Shown: positions 55,435-64,000 of the stretch, in pieces
Numbering within the stretch: position 1 is the first letter of the stretch
How the letters are laid out: each line of letters opens with the position of its first letter
NCBI RefSeq assembly: GCF_004216715.1
Contig: NZ_SGXG01000001.1
Location: forward strand, 1,054,001 to 1,118,000
Length of the DNA: 64,000 nucleotides
Reading direction: 5' to 3'
From: Cecembia calidifontis
Lineage (GTDB): Bacteria; Bacteroidota; Bacteroidia; Cytophagales; Cyclobacteriaceae
The notes under the pieces: generated by a model
Seen by the model: the letters and a program-made list of their open reading frames with translations, nothing else
What the model was told of the DNA's origin: nothing
Database searches by the model: none
Translations under genes and position numbers: made by a program

Positions 55435-56907
55435 ATGAAGTCATTTACTCGGTTGATTGCTTTTTTGGGACCAAACTTATTTGCTATCCTTTTAGTATTC
55501 CAAGGTTCCCTTTCATCCATTGCTCAGCAGAAAAATCCATCCAAACCAAACTACATTATCATTTTTGCGGATGATTTAGGATATGGTGATCTGGGAGTGT
55601 TTGGCCATCCCAGCATTCGAACCCCTTACTTGGATCAAATGGCCTTTGAGGGGCAAAAATGGACCAATTTTTATGTTGCTGCTCCGGTCTGTACTCCTAG
55701 CAGGGCAGGTTTGCTTACGGGGAGACTTCCGGTAAGAAACGGAATGGCCAGTGATAAACGGGCGGTGCTTTTCCCGGATTCCAAAGGAGGCTTACCTCCA
55801 GGAGAAGTCACTCTGGCCAAAGCCCTAAAAAGCGTAGGGTACAAGACGTCAGCAATAGGAAAATGGCATTTAGGGCATCAGTCCCCATACTTGCCTACTG
55901 ACCACGGCTTTGATTCCTACTATGGTATACCCTACTCCAATGATATGAACCGGGTAGAAACCATTGAGGTCAAAGATTGGATCAATGGCCAAATCCAACT
56001 GGCCGAGGAAGAAAGATGGGAGGCATACCAGGTTCCCTTAATGAGAAATCAAGAAATCATCGAACAACCTACCGATCAGCGAACCCTGACCAGGCGTTAT
56101 ACCGAAGAGGCCATTGCTCAAATCAAAAATATGAATGGGGCACCCTTTTTTCTTTACCTTGCCCACTCCTTACCTCATATTCCCCTATTTCGTGCTGAAG
56201 AGTTTAAAGGCAAGTCTCTGGCCGGTATGTACGGGGATGTGATAGAAGAGATTGATTGGTCCGTAGGGCAGATCCTTCAGGTGCTGAAAGAAGAAGGATT
56301 GGCTGAAAATACCCTGGTGATCTTTACCTCAGACAATGGACCTTGGCATATTTTCAAAGAACATGGAGGAACGGCAGGCATGCTTCGAGGAGCCAAAGGT
56401 GGGACATTTGAAGGGGGTATGCGGGTACCCACCCTGTTCTGGTGGCCCGGGAAGTTGAAACAAGAAGTGGTCATGGATATGGGTACTACCTTAGATTTGT
56501 TTCCGACCTTCAGTAAGTTATCAGGATTCCCCATTCCCACCGATCGTTCCTATGATGGCTATGACCTTTCCGGATTGTTATTTGGGACAGGAAAAAGTGA
56601 GCGGAATATAGTCTATTATTATCATGGGACCCAACTTAGAGCCATTCGTTGGGGAGACTACAAGGCTCATTTTTTCACTCAAAATGAATACGGCTCTCAA
56701 ACTGCCCACCCGATCACCCAACCACCATTAGAAATCACCAATCAATTGACTCCTCATGATCCTCCGTTGCTGTATAATTTAAGTATAGATCCCGGAGAGC
56801 GATGGAATATAGCCGAGTCGCACCCTGAAATCTTATCAGCCATCCTAAAAATCAGGGATGCCCATTTAGCTACACTGATTCCGGTAGAAAACCAGTTGGA
56901 AAAATAA
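55435..56907 (+). CDS. Secreted arylsulfatase
   Basis: This 490-residue protein has an N-terminal signal peptide (about 1-31, ending SIAQQ) and the alkaline-phosphatase-like sulfatase domain. FADDLGYGD at 45-53 binds calcium. CTPSRAGLLTGR starts at Cys86, which is converted to formylglycine by a maturase. GKWHLGH and TSDNG are further active-site motifs. It would hydrolyse sulfate esters, probably of algal or host polysaccharides, in the periplasm. It is the first ordinary chromosomal gene after the array. The substrate cannot be told from the sequence. Confidence 0.92.
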   Translation: MKSFTRLIAFLGPNLFAILLVFQGSLSSIAQQKNPSKPNYIIIFADDLGYGDLGVFGHPSIRTPYLDQMAFEGQKWTNFYVAAPVCTPSRAGLLTGRLPVRNGMASDKRAVLFPDSKGGLPPGEVTLAKALKSVGYKTSAIGKWHLGHQSPYLPTDHGFDSYYGIPYSNDMNRVETIEVKDWINGQIQLAEEERWEAYQVPLMRNQEIIEQPTDQRTLTRRYTEEAIAQIKNMNGAPFFLYLAHSLPHIPLFRAEEFKGKSLAGMYGDVIEEIDWSVGQILQVLKEEGLAENTLVIFTSDNGPWHIFKEHGGTAGMLRGAKGGTFEGGMRVPTLFWWPGKLKQEVVMDMGTTLDLFPTFSKLSGFPIPTDRSYDGYDLSGLLFGTGKSERNIVYYYHGTQLRAIRWGDYKAHFFTQNEYGSQTAHPITQPPLEITNQLTPHDPPLLYNLSIDPGERWNIAESHPEILSAILKIRDAHLATLIPVENQLEK

Positions 56908-56940
56908 ACCCTAAATATAATTTAACTACCAACCTATTTA

Positions 56941-57118
56941 CATGCCCGAATGCGACAAAAAAATCAGAAATTATACCGAAAGACACTTGCCAATATTTTT
57001 ACGAGTGTGGAAATTGCAAGATAGTTTTAAGGCCAAAAGAGGGCGACTCTTGTCTGTATTGGAATTATGGGACTGTGAATGGCCCACCAAGACAAGCAGG
57101 CACAAGTTGCTGTAAATG
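56941..57118 (+). pseudogene. Decayed GDCCVxC-domain gene
   Basis: The sequence lines up with 54920-55102 at both DNA and protein level: DTCQYFYECGNCKIVLRPK, then GDSCLYW for GDCCVYC, and a final SCCK before TGA. The 5' end with the start codon is missing, a base is lost in the CPEC region, and three of the metal-binding cysteines are replaced. It lies outside the present array, so the metal cassette or its ancestor once reached further right. The last bases overlap the start of the AraC gene. Confidence 0.85.
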
Positions 57119-57955
57119 AACATGAATCAGCTCTTCCAGATTTTTAAAGTAGGCAGTGCAGAAGCCTTAAAAATATCTGCTTCTCCAGATAAATCGCACC
57201 AACACGATTATGAGGAATTGGTCATAGGGATGGAGGGCCAACTGGAACATTTTATTGATTTTAAAAATAGCGTCATGGATGCTCCCCTTGTGAGTTTTGT
57301 GACCAAAGGCAAAGTTCACCGTGCCATTCCAAAACTAAAGAATGGAAAATGTGAAATGTGGGTACTGCGCTTCAAAAGTGAGTTTATACCAGAAATCACC
57401 TTTCAGCTATATGCCAATTACCACAACCATGCCATGCTCAAACTGACGGATGATTACTGCTTCAAGCGCCTGACCACCATCTGTGAAATCATCCAGAGGG
57501 AAATGCAGCAGGAAAATCCTGACCTGAGCGTAGTGAGGCATTTGCTGACAGCGCTATTCATTATGATTGAATCAGAAAGAAATAAAATTTCTCCTCAGGA
57601 AGAAGGAGGATTGAACCACTCCCAGAACACTACTTTGCAGAGCTTTTTACAGATTCTCGAAGAAAACTACCATAGGCCTGTTGGGGTGGAATTTTATGCA
57701 GAAAAATTGTTTATGTCTGCCAGAAACCTCAACCTGATCTGTAAAAACATTCTTCAGCAAACGGTCAGTGAAATTATTGAAACCAGAAAACTCATTGAAG
57801 CCAAAAATCAGTTGACTTATTCTGATAAAAACATTTCCGAAATCGGCTTTGACCTGGGCTACAATGAAAAGGCTTATTTCACCAATGTGTTCAAAAAACG
57901 GACAGGGCAGACTCCCTCTGAGTTTCGGGAAGAGATGAAAAAGCTTTTTTCCTGA
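57116..57955 (+). CDS. AraC-family transcriptional regulator
   Basis: This 279-residue protein has an N-terminal cupin-like sensing domain with an early HQHDYEELV histidine motif and a C-terminal double HTH (about 180-277) ending in the AraC signature (ISEIGFDLGYNEKAYFTNVFKKRTGQTPSEFR). It is likely to control the short-chain dehydrogenase downstream, which lies on the same strand after about 95 bases. The start is either 57116 or the ATG two codons later. Confidence 0.92.
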   Translation: MNMNQLFQIFKVGSAEALKISASPDKSHQHDYEELVIGMEGQLEHFIDFKNSVMDAPLVSFVTKGKVHRAIPKLKNGKCEMWVLRFKSEFIPEITFQLYANYHNHAMLKLTDDYCFKRLTTICEIIQREMQQENPDLSVVRHLLTALFIMIESERNKISPQEEGGLNHSQNTTLQSFLQILEENYHRPVGVEFYAEKLFMSARNLNLICKNILQQTVSEIIETRKLIEAKNQLTYSDKNISEIGFDLGYNEKAYFTNVFKKRTGQTPSEFREEMKKLFS

Positions 57956-58051
57956 TTTTACAACTCTTCTACCCAAAACTGTTACCCCTGCCCCTCTTAA
58001 GGTTTGCATCTTTGTATAGTAGATTTTAACAACCCATTAAATACAAAAAAG

Positions 58052-58801
58052 ATGAAAACCTTAGATCAAAAAGTAGCCATAATCACCGGTGGTGGCTCTG
58101 GCATTGGAAAAGCAATTTCACTTCTCTATTCTTCTGAAGGAGCCAAGATTGTCGTTTCTGATATTGATGAAAAAGGCGGCCAAGAGACTATCGCTGAGAT
58201 CATAGCCAAAGGCGGCGAAGCGATTTTTGTAAAGGCAGATACCTCCAAACCGGAAGACAACAAAAATGTGGTAGAAAAGGCGGTCGAAAAATTTGGCCGA
58301 TTGGATATCGCCGTAAACAATGCAGGGATTGGTGGTCCTTTGGCACCAACCGGAGAATATCCCATAGATGGCTGGGACAAAACCATTGCCATCAATCTTT
58401 CCGGGGTATTTTACGGCATGCGGTACCAGATTCCTGCCATGCTGAAGTCGGGTGGAGGAAGTATTGTAAATGTCGCTTCCATTCTTGGTAAAGTTGGAAC
58501 ACCGAATTCCCCGGCCTATGTAGCTTCCAAGCACGGAGTGATAGGTCTGACAGAGACAGCAGCCCTAGAATATGCCCAACAAAATATCCGAATCAATTCC
58601 ATTGGTCCGGGTTATATCATGACTCCTTTGCTAAAATCTTTGGATGATGCTACCATGAAAGCTTTGGTAGGTCTGCATCCTCTGGGAAGATTAGGTACCT
58701 CCGAAGAAGTGGCAGAATTGGCCTTATGGTTGAATTCAGATAAGGCTTCATTTGTTACCGGCGCCTATTACAATGTAGACGGGGGTTACTTGGCCCGATA
58801 A
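58052..58801 (+). CDS. Short-chain dehydrogenase/reductase
   Basis: This protein of about 249 residues has a classical SDR fold: cofactor motif TGGGSGIG (12-19), NNAG, active-site Ser and YVASK. NAD(P)-dependent oxidation or reduction of a small alcohol or ketone is expected. The substrate is not deducible. The final DGGYLAR is typical of glucose/3-oxoacyl-type members. ATG 58052 is preferred over the longer upstream reading. It lies next to AraC and the redox genes. Confidence 0.92.
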   Translation: MKTLDQKVAIITGGGSGIGKAISLLYSSEGAKIVVSDIDEKGGQETIAEIIAKGGEAIFVKADTSKPEDNKNVVEKAVEKFGRLDIAVNNAGIGGPLAPTGEYPIDGWDKTIAINLSGVFYGMRYQIPAMLKSGGGSIVNVASILGKVGTPNSPAYVASKHGVIGLTETAALEYAQQNIRINSIGPGYIMTPLLKSLDDATMKALVGLHPLGRLGTSEEVAELALWLNSDKASFVTGAYYNVDGGYLAR

Positions 58802-58875
58802 ACCTGCTTTTGCAAGCAATCAAAAGCCAATTAACAGAGTTTATTCTAATAATCAAATCAAGTAAAAACAGGGAA

Positions 58876-59793
58876 ATGAAAGAACAAGTCAATCCGCTTT
58901 TATGCGACATAGAAACCGGCATGTGTGAAATCCCTGATGGGGAAGATCAAGTAGCTGTTCAGGAGCAGAAGCCATCTTCCGGAAAAGCCATAAAAGTAAT
59001 TTATTTTACCGACCCTATCTGTTCCTCTTGTTGGGGAATAGAACCTCAACTCAGAAAGTTGAAATTGGAATATGGGCATTTCATAGATATGGAATACAGA
59101 ATGGGCGGTTTATTGCCTGATTGGAGTTACAACAGTGGAGGGATCAGCAAACCCTCTGATGTCGCCCATCATTGGGATGAAGTAAGCCGTTATTATGATA
59201 TGCCCATAGATGGGGACGTTTGGTTGGAAGACCCCTTGAATTCCTCCTATCCACCTTCCATTGCCTTTAAGGCGGCGCAGCTTCAAGACGAGGGAAAAGC
59301 CATATCCTTTCTCCGTGAAATAAGGGAGATGGTTTTTTTACAAAAGAAGAACATTGCCAAAAGGGAACATTTGGTAGCTGCAGCAGGTAAGGTGGGCCTG
59401 GATGTATCCCAGTTTGAACTTGATTTCGAAGGTAAGGCCTGGGAGCTTTTCTCCGAAGATTTAAAATTGGCGAAAGAAAGGGGCGTCAGGGGTTTTCCCT
59501 CCCTGTTTTTCGCTGATAATAATGGCAACACGGAATTTGTATATGGCACCAAACCTTATGCTTTCTATGAAATCGCCATTTTGAAATTAGCTCCTGAAGT
59601 GAAAAAGAAGGAATACCAAAAAAGTTGGGAATCTTTATTCTCCATGTATCCAAGCCTAACTGCCAAAGAATTTTCTGAACTGTCCGGAACGCCTAGGGTT
59701 GAAAGTGAGCAGCTTTTGGATGAACTGGCTATAAAGGGTAACTTGGTTAAAAGGAATACAAAAAATGGGGCTTTGTGGAAGTTCCAGGGTTAA
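58876..59793 (+). CDS. SpxH/DsbA-family thioredoxin-fold protein
   Basis: This protein of about 305 residues is a thioredoxin-like domain with CSSC (49-52) in FTDPICSSCWG and the cis-Pro region GVRGFPSLFF. The CxxC and surrounding residues resemble the YjbH/SpxH group, known in Firmicutes as ClpXP adaptors, but Bacteroidota members are often annotated DsbA family. The C-terminal 60 residues (LTAKEFSELSGTPRVESEQLL) look like a winged-helix or helical domain. No signal peptide is seen, so it is cytoplasmic. Confidence 0.85.
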   Translation: MKEQVNPLLCDIETGMCEIPDGEDQVAVQEQKPSSGKAIKVIYFTDPICSSCWGIEPQLRKLKLEYGHFIDMEYRMGGLLPDWSYNSGGISKPSDVAHHWDEVSRYYDMPIDGDVWLEDPLNSSYPPSIAFKAAQLQDEGKAISFLREIREMVFLQKKNIAKREHLVAAAGKVGLDVSQFELDFEGKAWELFSEDLKLAKERGVRGFPSLFFADNNGNTEFVYGTKPYAFYEIAILKLAPEVKKKEYQKSWESLFSMYPSLTAKEFSELSGTPRVESEQLLDELAIKGNLVKRNTKNGALWKFQG

Positions 59794-59815
59794 AGCTAAT
59801 AAAATTCCAAGAGCC

Positions 59816-59986
59816 ATGTCCAACATCAATTTGATCATAGAAGAAAGGTTCATTGACTGGAATTTCGTTGCATCGGACAAAGCACTGATTGCAGCGGCAA
59901 AACAAAAATGGATAGCGCAGCAATTTGAAAAGATAAAGGGTGAGGAAACTGAGTTTGTGCCTTACCCCACTTTTCCTAAAAAATAG
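59816..59986 (+). CDS. Short pirin C-terminal-like protein or remnant
   Basis: This 56-codon frame begins MSNINLIIEERFIDWNFVASDK and ends EETEFVPYPTFPKK. The WNFV...A...KW...F.KI.GE..EFVP pattern is that of the last 45 residues of pirin-family proteins. The rest of pirin is absent, so it is either a decayed gene or a small protein derived from one. It sits six bases before the OsmC gene and could be co-transcribed. Confidence 0.6.
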   Translation: MSNINLIIEERFIDWNFVASDKALIAAAKQKWIAQQFEKIKGEETEFVPYPTFPKK

Positions 59987-59991
59987 AATTT

Positions 59992-60399
59992 ATGGCAAGA
60001 ATAACATCTCACATAGGCAGAGAACACTTTAAGACACAAATCAAGTCTTCAACCGGCAATATTTTACTTGCTGATGAACCTATAGAGGTGGGTGGGAAAA
60101 ATGTTGGTTTTTCACCCAGTGAGCTATTGGCTTCTGCTTTAGCCGCCTGTACCAGCGCAACCCTTAGGATGTATGCTGACCGCAAAGAATGGGATCTGGA
60201 GGAAGTAAAAAGCGAGATTGAACTGAAATTCTTTCGGGAAGAAAACAAAACAGTGATCTCCAGAAAACTGGAATTTATTGGTAACCTTGATCAAGACCAA
60301 AGGCAACGCTTATTGGCGATTGCCAATGCCTGCCCTGTTCATAAAATACTCACCAATCCAATAGAAATCAACACCATCGTGGAAATTGAAAAGCGCTGA
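59992..60399 (+). CDS. OsmC-family peroxide-reducing protein
   Basis: This 135-residue protein has the OsmC/Ohr fold with two cysteines at the expected positions: Cys53 (LAACTSATLR) and Cys115 (NACPVHK). The family reduces organic hydroperoxides using these residues. The length is normal. It starts six bases after the pirin-like frame, in a run of redox genes. Confidence 0.92.
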   Translation: MARITSHIGREHFKTQIKSSTGNILLADEPIEVGGKNVGFSPSELLASALAACTSATLRMYADRKEWDLEEVKSEIELKFFREENKTVISRKLEFIGNLDQDQRQRLLAIANACPVHKILTNPIEINTIVEIEKR

Positions 60400-60412
60400 T
60401 TTTTATTGCAGA

Positions 60413-61309
60413 ATGGACAGAAAAACATTTATCAAGACCTTGGTTCCTCTGTTAACAGCGGGACCATTGACCCTAGCAGCCATGAAACTACAAGAATTGA
60501 ATAAAATGACCGCGCCACTGGGCAAAACCCAAAAAATGCCCGTGCTGTTTTTAGGTCATGGCAGTCCCATGAATGCCATTGAAGAGAATGAATTTGTAAC
60601 TGGCTTCAGAAATGTCGCCAAAGATATCCCCAAACCCCAAGCGATTCTTTGTGTTTCGGCACATTGGGAAACCAAAGGCACCTTTGTCACTGCCATGCAA
60701 AATCCACCAACCATCCACGATTTTGGAGGTTTCCCGAGAGAACTCTTTGAAGTACAATACCCGGCACCTGGCAGCCCCGATTTGGCAAAGGAAACCAAAT
60801 CCCTGATCAGCAAAACCAAGGTAGGATTGGATGACAAATGGGGACTGGATCATGGGGCCTGGTCTGTTATCAAGCATTTGTACCCCAATGCCGATATTCC
60901 GGTGATTCAAATGAGCATCGATTACCGTCAGACGCCCCTGTACCATTACGAATTGGCAAGAGAAATCAAGTCCCTACGCGAAAAAGGGGTTTTGGTCATT
61001 GGAAGTGGGAATATGGTGCACAATCTCCGAATGGTAGACTGGAGGAGGCTGAATGAGACTTTCGGTTTTGACTGGGCCATGGAGGCCAATGAGAGAATGA
61101 AATCCTATATTCTTGATGGTAATCACCGGGAATTGGTTAATTTTCGGTCTCAGGGAAAAGCCTTTGATTTGGCCATCCCTACCCCTGAACATTATTTGCC
61201 TCTCCTGTATGCATTGGCCTTGCAGGAAAAAAATGAGGAAATAAAATTATTCAATGACAAAGCGGTGGCGGGGTCTTTGACCATGACATCGGTGAAAATT
61301 GGTGAATGA
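60413..61309 (+). CDS. ygiD: 4,5-DOPA dioxygenase-type extradiol dioxygenase
   Basis: This protein of about 298 residues matches the YgiD/DODA group: FLGHGSPMN and SAHW provide zinc or iron ligands, DHGAWSVIKHLYP is a family signature, and the length is right apart from a longer N-terminus with a hydrophobic segment (LVPLLTAGPLTLAAM, about residues 8-22). The ring-opening substrate in bacteria is not established. ATG 60413 is chosen. The hydrophobic start hints at export or membrane attachment, unusual for this family. Confidence 0.9.
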   Translation: MDRKTFIKTLVPLLTAGPLTLAAMKLQELNKMTAPLGKTQKMPVLFLGHGSPMNAIEENEFVTGFRNVAKDIPKPQAILCVSAHWETKGTFVTAMQNPPTIHDFGGFPRELFEVQYPAPGSPDLAKETKSLISKTKVGLDDKWGLDHGAWSVIKHLYPNADIPVIQMSIDYRQTPLYHYELAREIKSLREKGVLVIGSGNMVHNLRMVDWRRLNETFGFDWAMEANERMKSYILDGNHRELVNFRSQGKAFDLAIPTPEHYLPLLYALALQEKNEEIKLFNDKAVAGSLTMTSVKIGE

Positions 61310-61542
61310 TTCCATATCAAACTCTGAAACAAGGCTTGGAATTTGTGAATTAATAAGGAGATCAATAGAATTTAGCTGCTATTAAGCAATTGATGTCTTT
61401 TTTCTGGCATTTATAAACAAAAATTTTTTTTTCTATCAAAAGAGAAAAAAGCCTGATAATAATTCTCCCCAAAAAAAGAACTGAATTTATCCGCTTTCGT
61501 TTAGAGTTCTTAAAAAAATTCATCCAGAAAACAGTCGTTCCT

Positions 61543-62445
61543 ATGCACAAATTTAAATCCTTTGTCCTTATAGGCGGCACCCTCATCTTGGCCGCCTCTT
61601 CATGCGCCCCTGTTTACCGTTGTGGAGACAGGATTCCGGACAAACTACCCGGAGGTAAGCGCTTAAAAGCAGTAGTCATCGAGAGGGATGAACTTTGTAC
61701 AAATCTCGCCATGAGTCAATCCGAAAATGCCGATCTCACAGCAAGACTCAACGAAAGTATCCAGAACAATCAAACTCTCAGGCAGGAATTTGATAACCTA
61801 AGGGCTTTGTATGATGACCTGAGAAATGAAAATGTCTCCCAGGCCCAACAATTTAATACCGCCCTACAGCAGAAATCCAATGAACTCAATGAGAAAGAAC
61901 GCTTATTGGCGGAGCGGGAAAAGTCGCTGCGCGAAATGCAGCAAATCATTTCCCGTCAGGATTCTATTACAAGGAGTTTAAATGATTTGGTGAGAAATGC
62001 TTTACTCGGTTTTAATTCAGATGAATTGACTGTGGAAATCAGAAATGGCAAAGTATATGTTTCCATGTCTGATAAACTATTGTTCAGGTCAGGAAGTGCT
62101 GATGTAGAGCAAAAGGGAAGACAGGCTCTCCGTGTGTTGGGAGATGTGCTGAGAAAGAATGAAGAAATAGATGTATTGGTGGAAGGCCATACCGATAATG
62201 TGCCCATTAGAACTGCCAGATTCAGAGATAACTGGGATTTAAGCGTGGCACGGGCAACATCTATTGTAAGGATACTGACAGATGAGCAAAATATTTCACC
62301 TACAAGAGTTACAGCATCCGGAAAAGGTGAGTTTATGCCTAGGGCTTCCAACGATACTGCTGATGGCCGAGCACTTAACAGAAGGACAGAAATCATCTTA
62401 TCTCCTAAATTGGATGAGCTGATGAAGATTTTGACAGGCAATTAA
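61543..62445 (+). CDS. OmpA-family outer-membrane lipoprotein
   Basis: This 300-residue protein has a lipoprotein signal (LILAASSC, Cys at about 21), a long coiled-coil (about 45-140, Glu/Gln/Asn-rich heptads) and a C-terminal OmpA domain (about 175-290: RSGSADV, EGHTDNVPI, NLSVARA-like DLSVARA, NRRTEI) that binds peptidoglycan. It likely tethers the outer membrane to the wall. A single-gene unit with about 230 bases on each side. Confidence 0.93.
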   Translation: MHKFKSFVLIGGTLILAASSCAPVYRCGDRIPDKLPGGKRLKAVVIERDELCTNLAMSQSENADLTARLNESIQNNQTLRQEFDNLRALYDDLRNENVSQAQQFNTALQQKSNELNEKERLLAEREKSLREMQQIISRQDSITRSLNDLVRNALLGFNSDELTVEIRNGKVYVSMSDKLLFRSGSADVEQKGRQALRVLGDVLRKNEEIDVLVEGHTDNVPIRTARFRDNWDLSVARATSIVRILTDEQNISPTRVTASGKGEFMPRASNDTADGRALNRRTEIILSPKLDELMKILTGN

Positions 62446-62664
62446 GTTCTGTTGGGATCAATAGCTTTGTGTCTTTCGGTTTTGGAGGTATTCATCGAGA
62501 ATTTATCTTAAAGACTGGAGGGCACAGAGCTATTTGTATAAAAATAAAGCAAAATTCCTTTTCCTGAATTTTTATATGCTTTTTTTGGGTAGCTTATTTA
62601 TGATTTTTATACCTTTTGTTTGTGTTTACTTTGTATTCAACTTTGACATCAAACCATTTGAATT

Positions 62665-63561
62665 ATGAGAATATTCTTCACAGGAGGCTCAGGAAAAGCT
62701 GGGAAATACGCTATACAGTACTTACTTGATCAAGGCCATAGGGTTTTGAATGTGGATTTAAAGCCTTTGGACCTCCCTGGTATACATAATCTGATAGCAG
62801 ATATTACAGATTCCGGTCAGATGTTCAATGCCATGACTTCCTATGCAGGTTTTGATGAAATGGAAGCAGGTACCGGAGTACCAAAATTTGATGCTGTAGT
62901 GCACTTTGCAGCCGTACCAAGAATTCTGATCAATCCGGACAATGAAACATTCAGGGTCAATACCGTGGGTACATATAATGTCATAGAAGCGGCTGTCAAG
63001 TTGGGGATCAAAAAGATTATCATAGCCTCTTCGGAGACTACCTATGGCATCTGTTTTTCAGATGGAAAAACCGATCCTAAATCCTTGCCCCTGGAGGAGG
63101 ATTATGATGTGGATCCTATGGACAGTTATGGACTGTCCAAAGTGGTTAACGAGCAGACGGCACGCAGCTTTCAGCGCCGCTCAGGTTTTGATATCTATGC
63201 CCTGCGCATCGGCAATGTCATCGAGCCCCATGAATATGAACTGCTTTTTCCACATTATTTCAAACATCCCGAGGTTCGGAGAAGAAATGCGTTTTGCTAT
63301 ATAGATGCAAGGGATTTAGGACAGATTGTGGATTTATGTCTGAAAAAAGATGGATTGGGTTATCAGGTATTCAATGCAGGTAATGACCACAATGGTGCCA
63401 TTATCCCCAGTAAAGAATTAGCGGCAAGATTTTTCCCGGGAGTGCCTCTTACCCGGGATCTTGAAGAACATGAGGCATTATTTTCCAATCGGAAAATCAA
63501 GGAAGTCCTTGGGTTTAAAGAGCAGCACAATTGGAGAAAGTATGTGAAGGTGGAAAAATGA
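62665..63561 (+). CDS. NAD-dependent epimerase/dehydratase
   Basis: This 298-residue extended-SDR protein has the Rossmann motif TGGSGKAG (6-13), ASSETTYG for the Ser/Thr, and YGLSK (about residue 154) as the catalytic Tyr-Lys. The family acts on nucleotide sugars or similar substrates. It stands alone with its own intergenic regions, and the substrate cannot be assigned. Confidence 0.9.
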   Translation: MRIFFTGGSGKAGKYAIQYLLDQGHRVLNVDLKPLDLPGIHNLIADITDSGQMFNAMTSYAGFDEMEAGTGVPKFDAVVHFAAVPRILINPDNETFRVNTVGTYNVIEAAVKLGIKKIIIASSETTYGICFSDGKTDPKSLPLEEDYDVDPMDSYGLSKVVNEQTARSFQRRSGFDIYALRIGNVIEPHEYELLFPHYFKHPEVRRRNAFCYIDARDLGQIVDLCLKKDGLGYQVFNAGNDHNGAIIPSKELAARFFPGVPLTRDLEEHEALFSNRKIKEVLGFKEQHNWRKYVKVEK

Positions 63562-63600
63562 AACTTTGGCAGGCCAATTTAATCTCGAAAAATATATAAT

Positions 63601-63617
63601 GAGGATTGCAAATCCTC
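63601..63617 (+). promoter_or_regulatory. Perfect hairpin after the epimerase gene
   Basis: GAGGATT and AATCCTC pair around GCA, 40 bases after the stop. There is no T run, so it is an RNA-stability or processing candidate upstream of the true terminator. Confidence 0.35.
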
Positions 63618-63650
63618 AACTGCTGAACTGTTTGAAATTTGAAGTTTCCC

Positions 63651-63672
63651 GCCTGGTCTCCAGGCTTTTTTT
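63651..63672 (+). terminator. Intrinsic terminator after the epimerase gene
   Basis: GCCTGG and CCAGGC pair around TCT and are followed by seven T. This is the cleanest intrinsic terminator in the window, ending 11 bases before the next start codon. Confidence 0.8.
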
Positions 63673-63683
63673 ATATTTATAGT

Positions 63684-64000
63684 ATGAAACGGACCCTCAA
63701 CCCTATCTTTCTCCAAACTTCCCTGCAGAAAATGGTCGATAACAAATCCATTTTCAGTGTTGCCATGAAGGTGGAAAGTGGGGATGCGTCCTTATCCTGG
63801 TCAGGGGCTGCCGGCAGTATGCAGGCCGAAGACAAATACTTTATTGCTTCTGTGACAAAAATGTATATCACCGCGATCATAATGAAGCTGATTGATGAGG
63901 GAAAAATCCGTTTAGAATATAAAATCAATAAATACCTGCCGAGTGAATTCTCTACCAAACTTCATTTTTTCAAAGGGGTGGATTACTCGGATCAATTGAC
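63684..64000 (+). CDS. Serine hydrolase (beta-lactamase/class C-like), cut by window end
   Basis: The first 105 codons show a beta-lactamase-related serine hydrolase: FIASVTKMYITAIIMKLID contains the SxxK catalytic motif (SVTK) at about residues 56-59, and GKIRLEYKINKYLP is the helix that follows. There is no obvious signal peptide. The YxN motif and the rest lie beyond the window. Members range from esterases to D-aminopeptidases, so the substrate is open. Confidence 0.85.
   Translation, partial: MKRTLNPIFLQTSLQKMVDNKSIFSVAMKVESGDASLSWSGAAGSMQAEDKYFIASVTKMYITAIIMKLIDEGKIRLEYKINKYLPSEFSTKLHFFKGVDYSDQL

Overview
The window is AT-rich chromosomal DNA from a member of the Bacteroidota. The evidence is an Erm(F)-type methyltransferase, IS1380-, IS4- and IS256-family elements of the kind common in that phylum, Bacteroidota-style MerTP and GDCCVxC proteins, and mostly absent Shine-Dalgarno sequences. 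The ordinary genes at the right end (sulfatase, SpxH/DsbA-like protein, OsmC, DOPA dioxygenase, OmpA lipoprotein) would fit an aquatic Cytophagales/Cyclobacteriaceae-like bacterium, but the genus is a guess.

Positions 1 to about 55,280 form a long array of gene cassettes separated by 136-146 bp imperfect palindromes that behave like integron attC sites. Each palindrome begins with a NNNNNTAAC-type core and ends with a GTTRNNNNN-type core. The bases after GTTR at the left edge of a cassette are the reverse complement of those before YAAC at its right edge. This holds for 9 of 9 bases in five cassette types and 9 of 11 in a sixth, and the core differs from cassette to cassette. That is the geometry of a mobile integron cassette, but with a cassette-specific hypervariable core instead of the classical GTTRRRY. 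No integrase gene is in the window.

Cassettes from left to right: (1) end of a type II restriction-modification (RM) cassette; (2) an erm(F)-like macrolide-resistance gene on the minus strand; (3) a tandem amplification A-B-A-B-A-B-A, where A is dihydroorotase plus a zinc-ribbon protein and B is two Hsp20 genes, a small membrane protein and a DegP/HtrA protease; (4) an 8.9 kb defence cassette with an OLD-family nuclease, XRE regulator, type III restriction and modification subunits, TcmP and its DUF5131 partner; (5) two further copies of the type II RM cassette (controller protein, endonuclease, convergent methyltransferase); (6) a DISARM-like drmE-drmA-drmB cassette; (7) a cassette truncated by IS256; (8) a metal-resistance cassette (transporter, MerTP, GDCCVxC protein) with two disabling mutations.

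Insertion sequences punctuate the array: one IS4 family, two IS1380 family in opposite orientation, and two IS256 family in the same orientation. Several hit only one copy of a duplicated cassette, so they arrived after the duplications. The inner copies of the A-B amplification carry many one-base homopolymer indels that look more like uncorrected sequencing errors than decay.

From about 55,280 to the end the DNA looks like ordinary chromosome: a secreted sulfatase, a decayed GDCCVxC gene, an AraC regulator, a stress/redox-type cluster (short-chain dehydrogenase, SpxH-like protein, pirin tail, OsmC, DOPA dioxygenase), an OmpA lipoprotein, a sugar-nucleotide epimerase and the start of a serine hydrolase. 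No rRNA, tRNA or CRISPR was seen.
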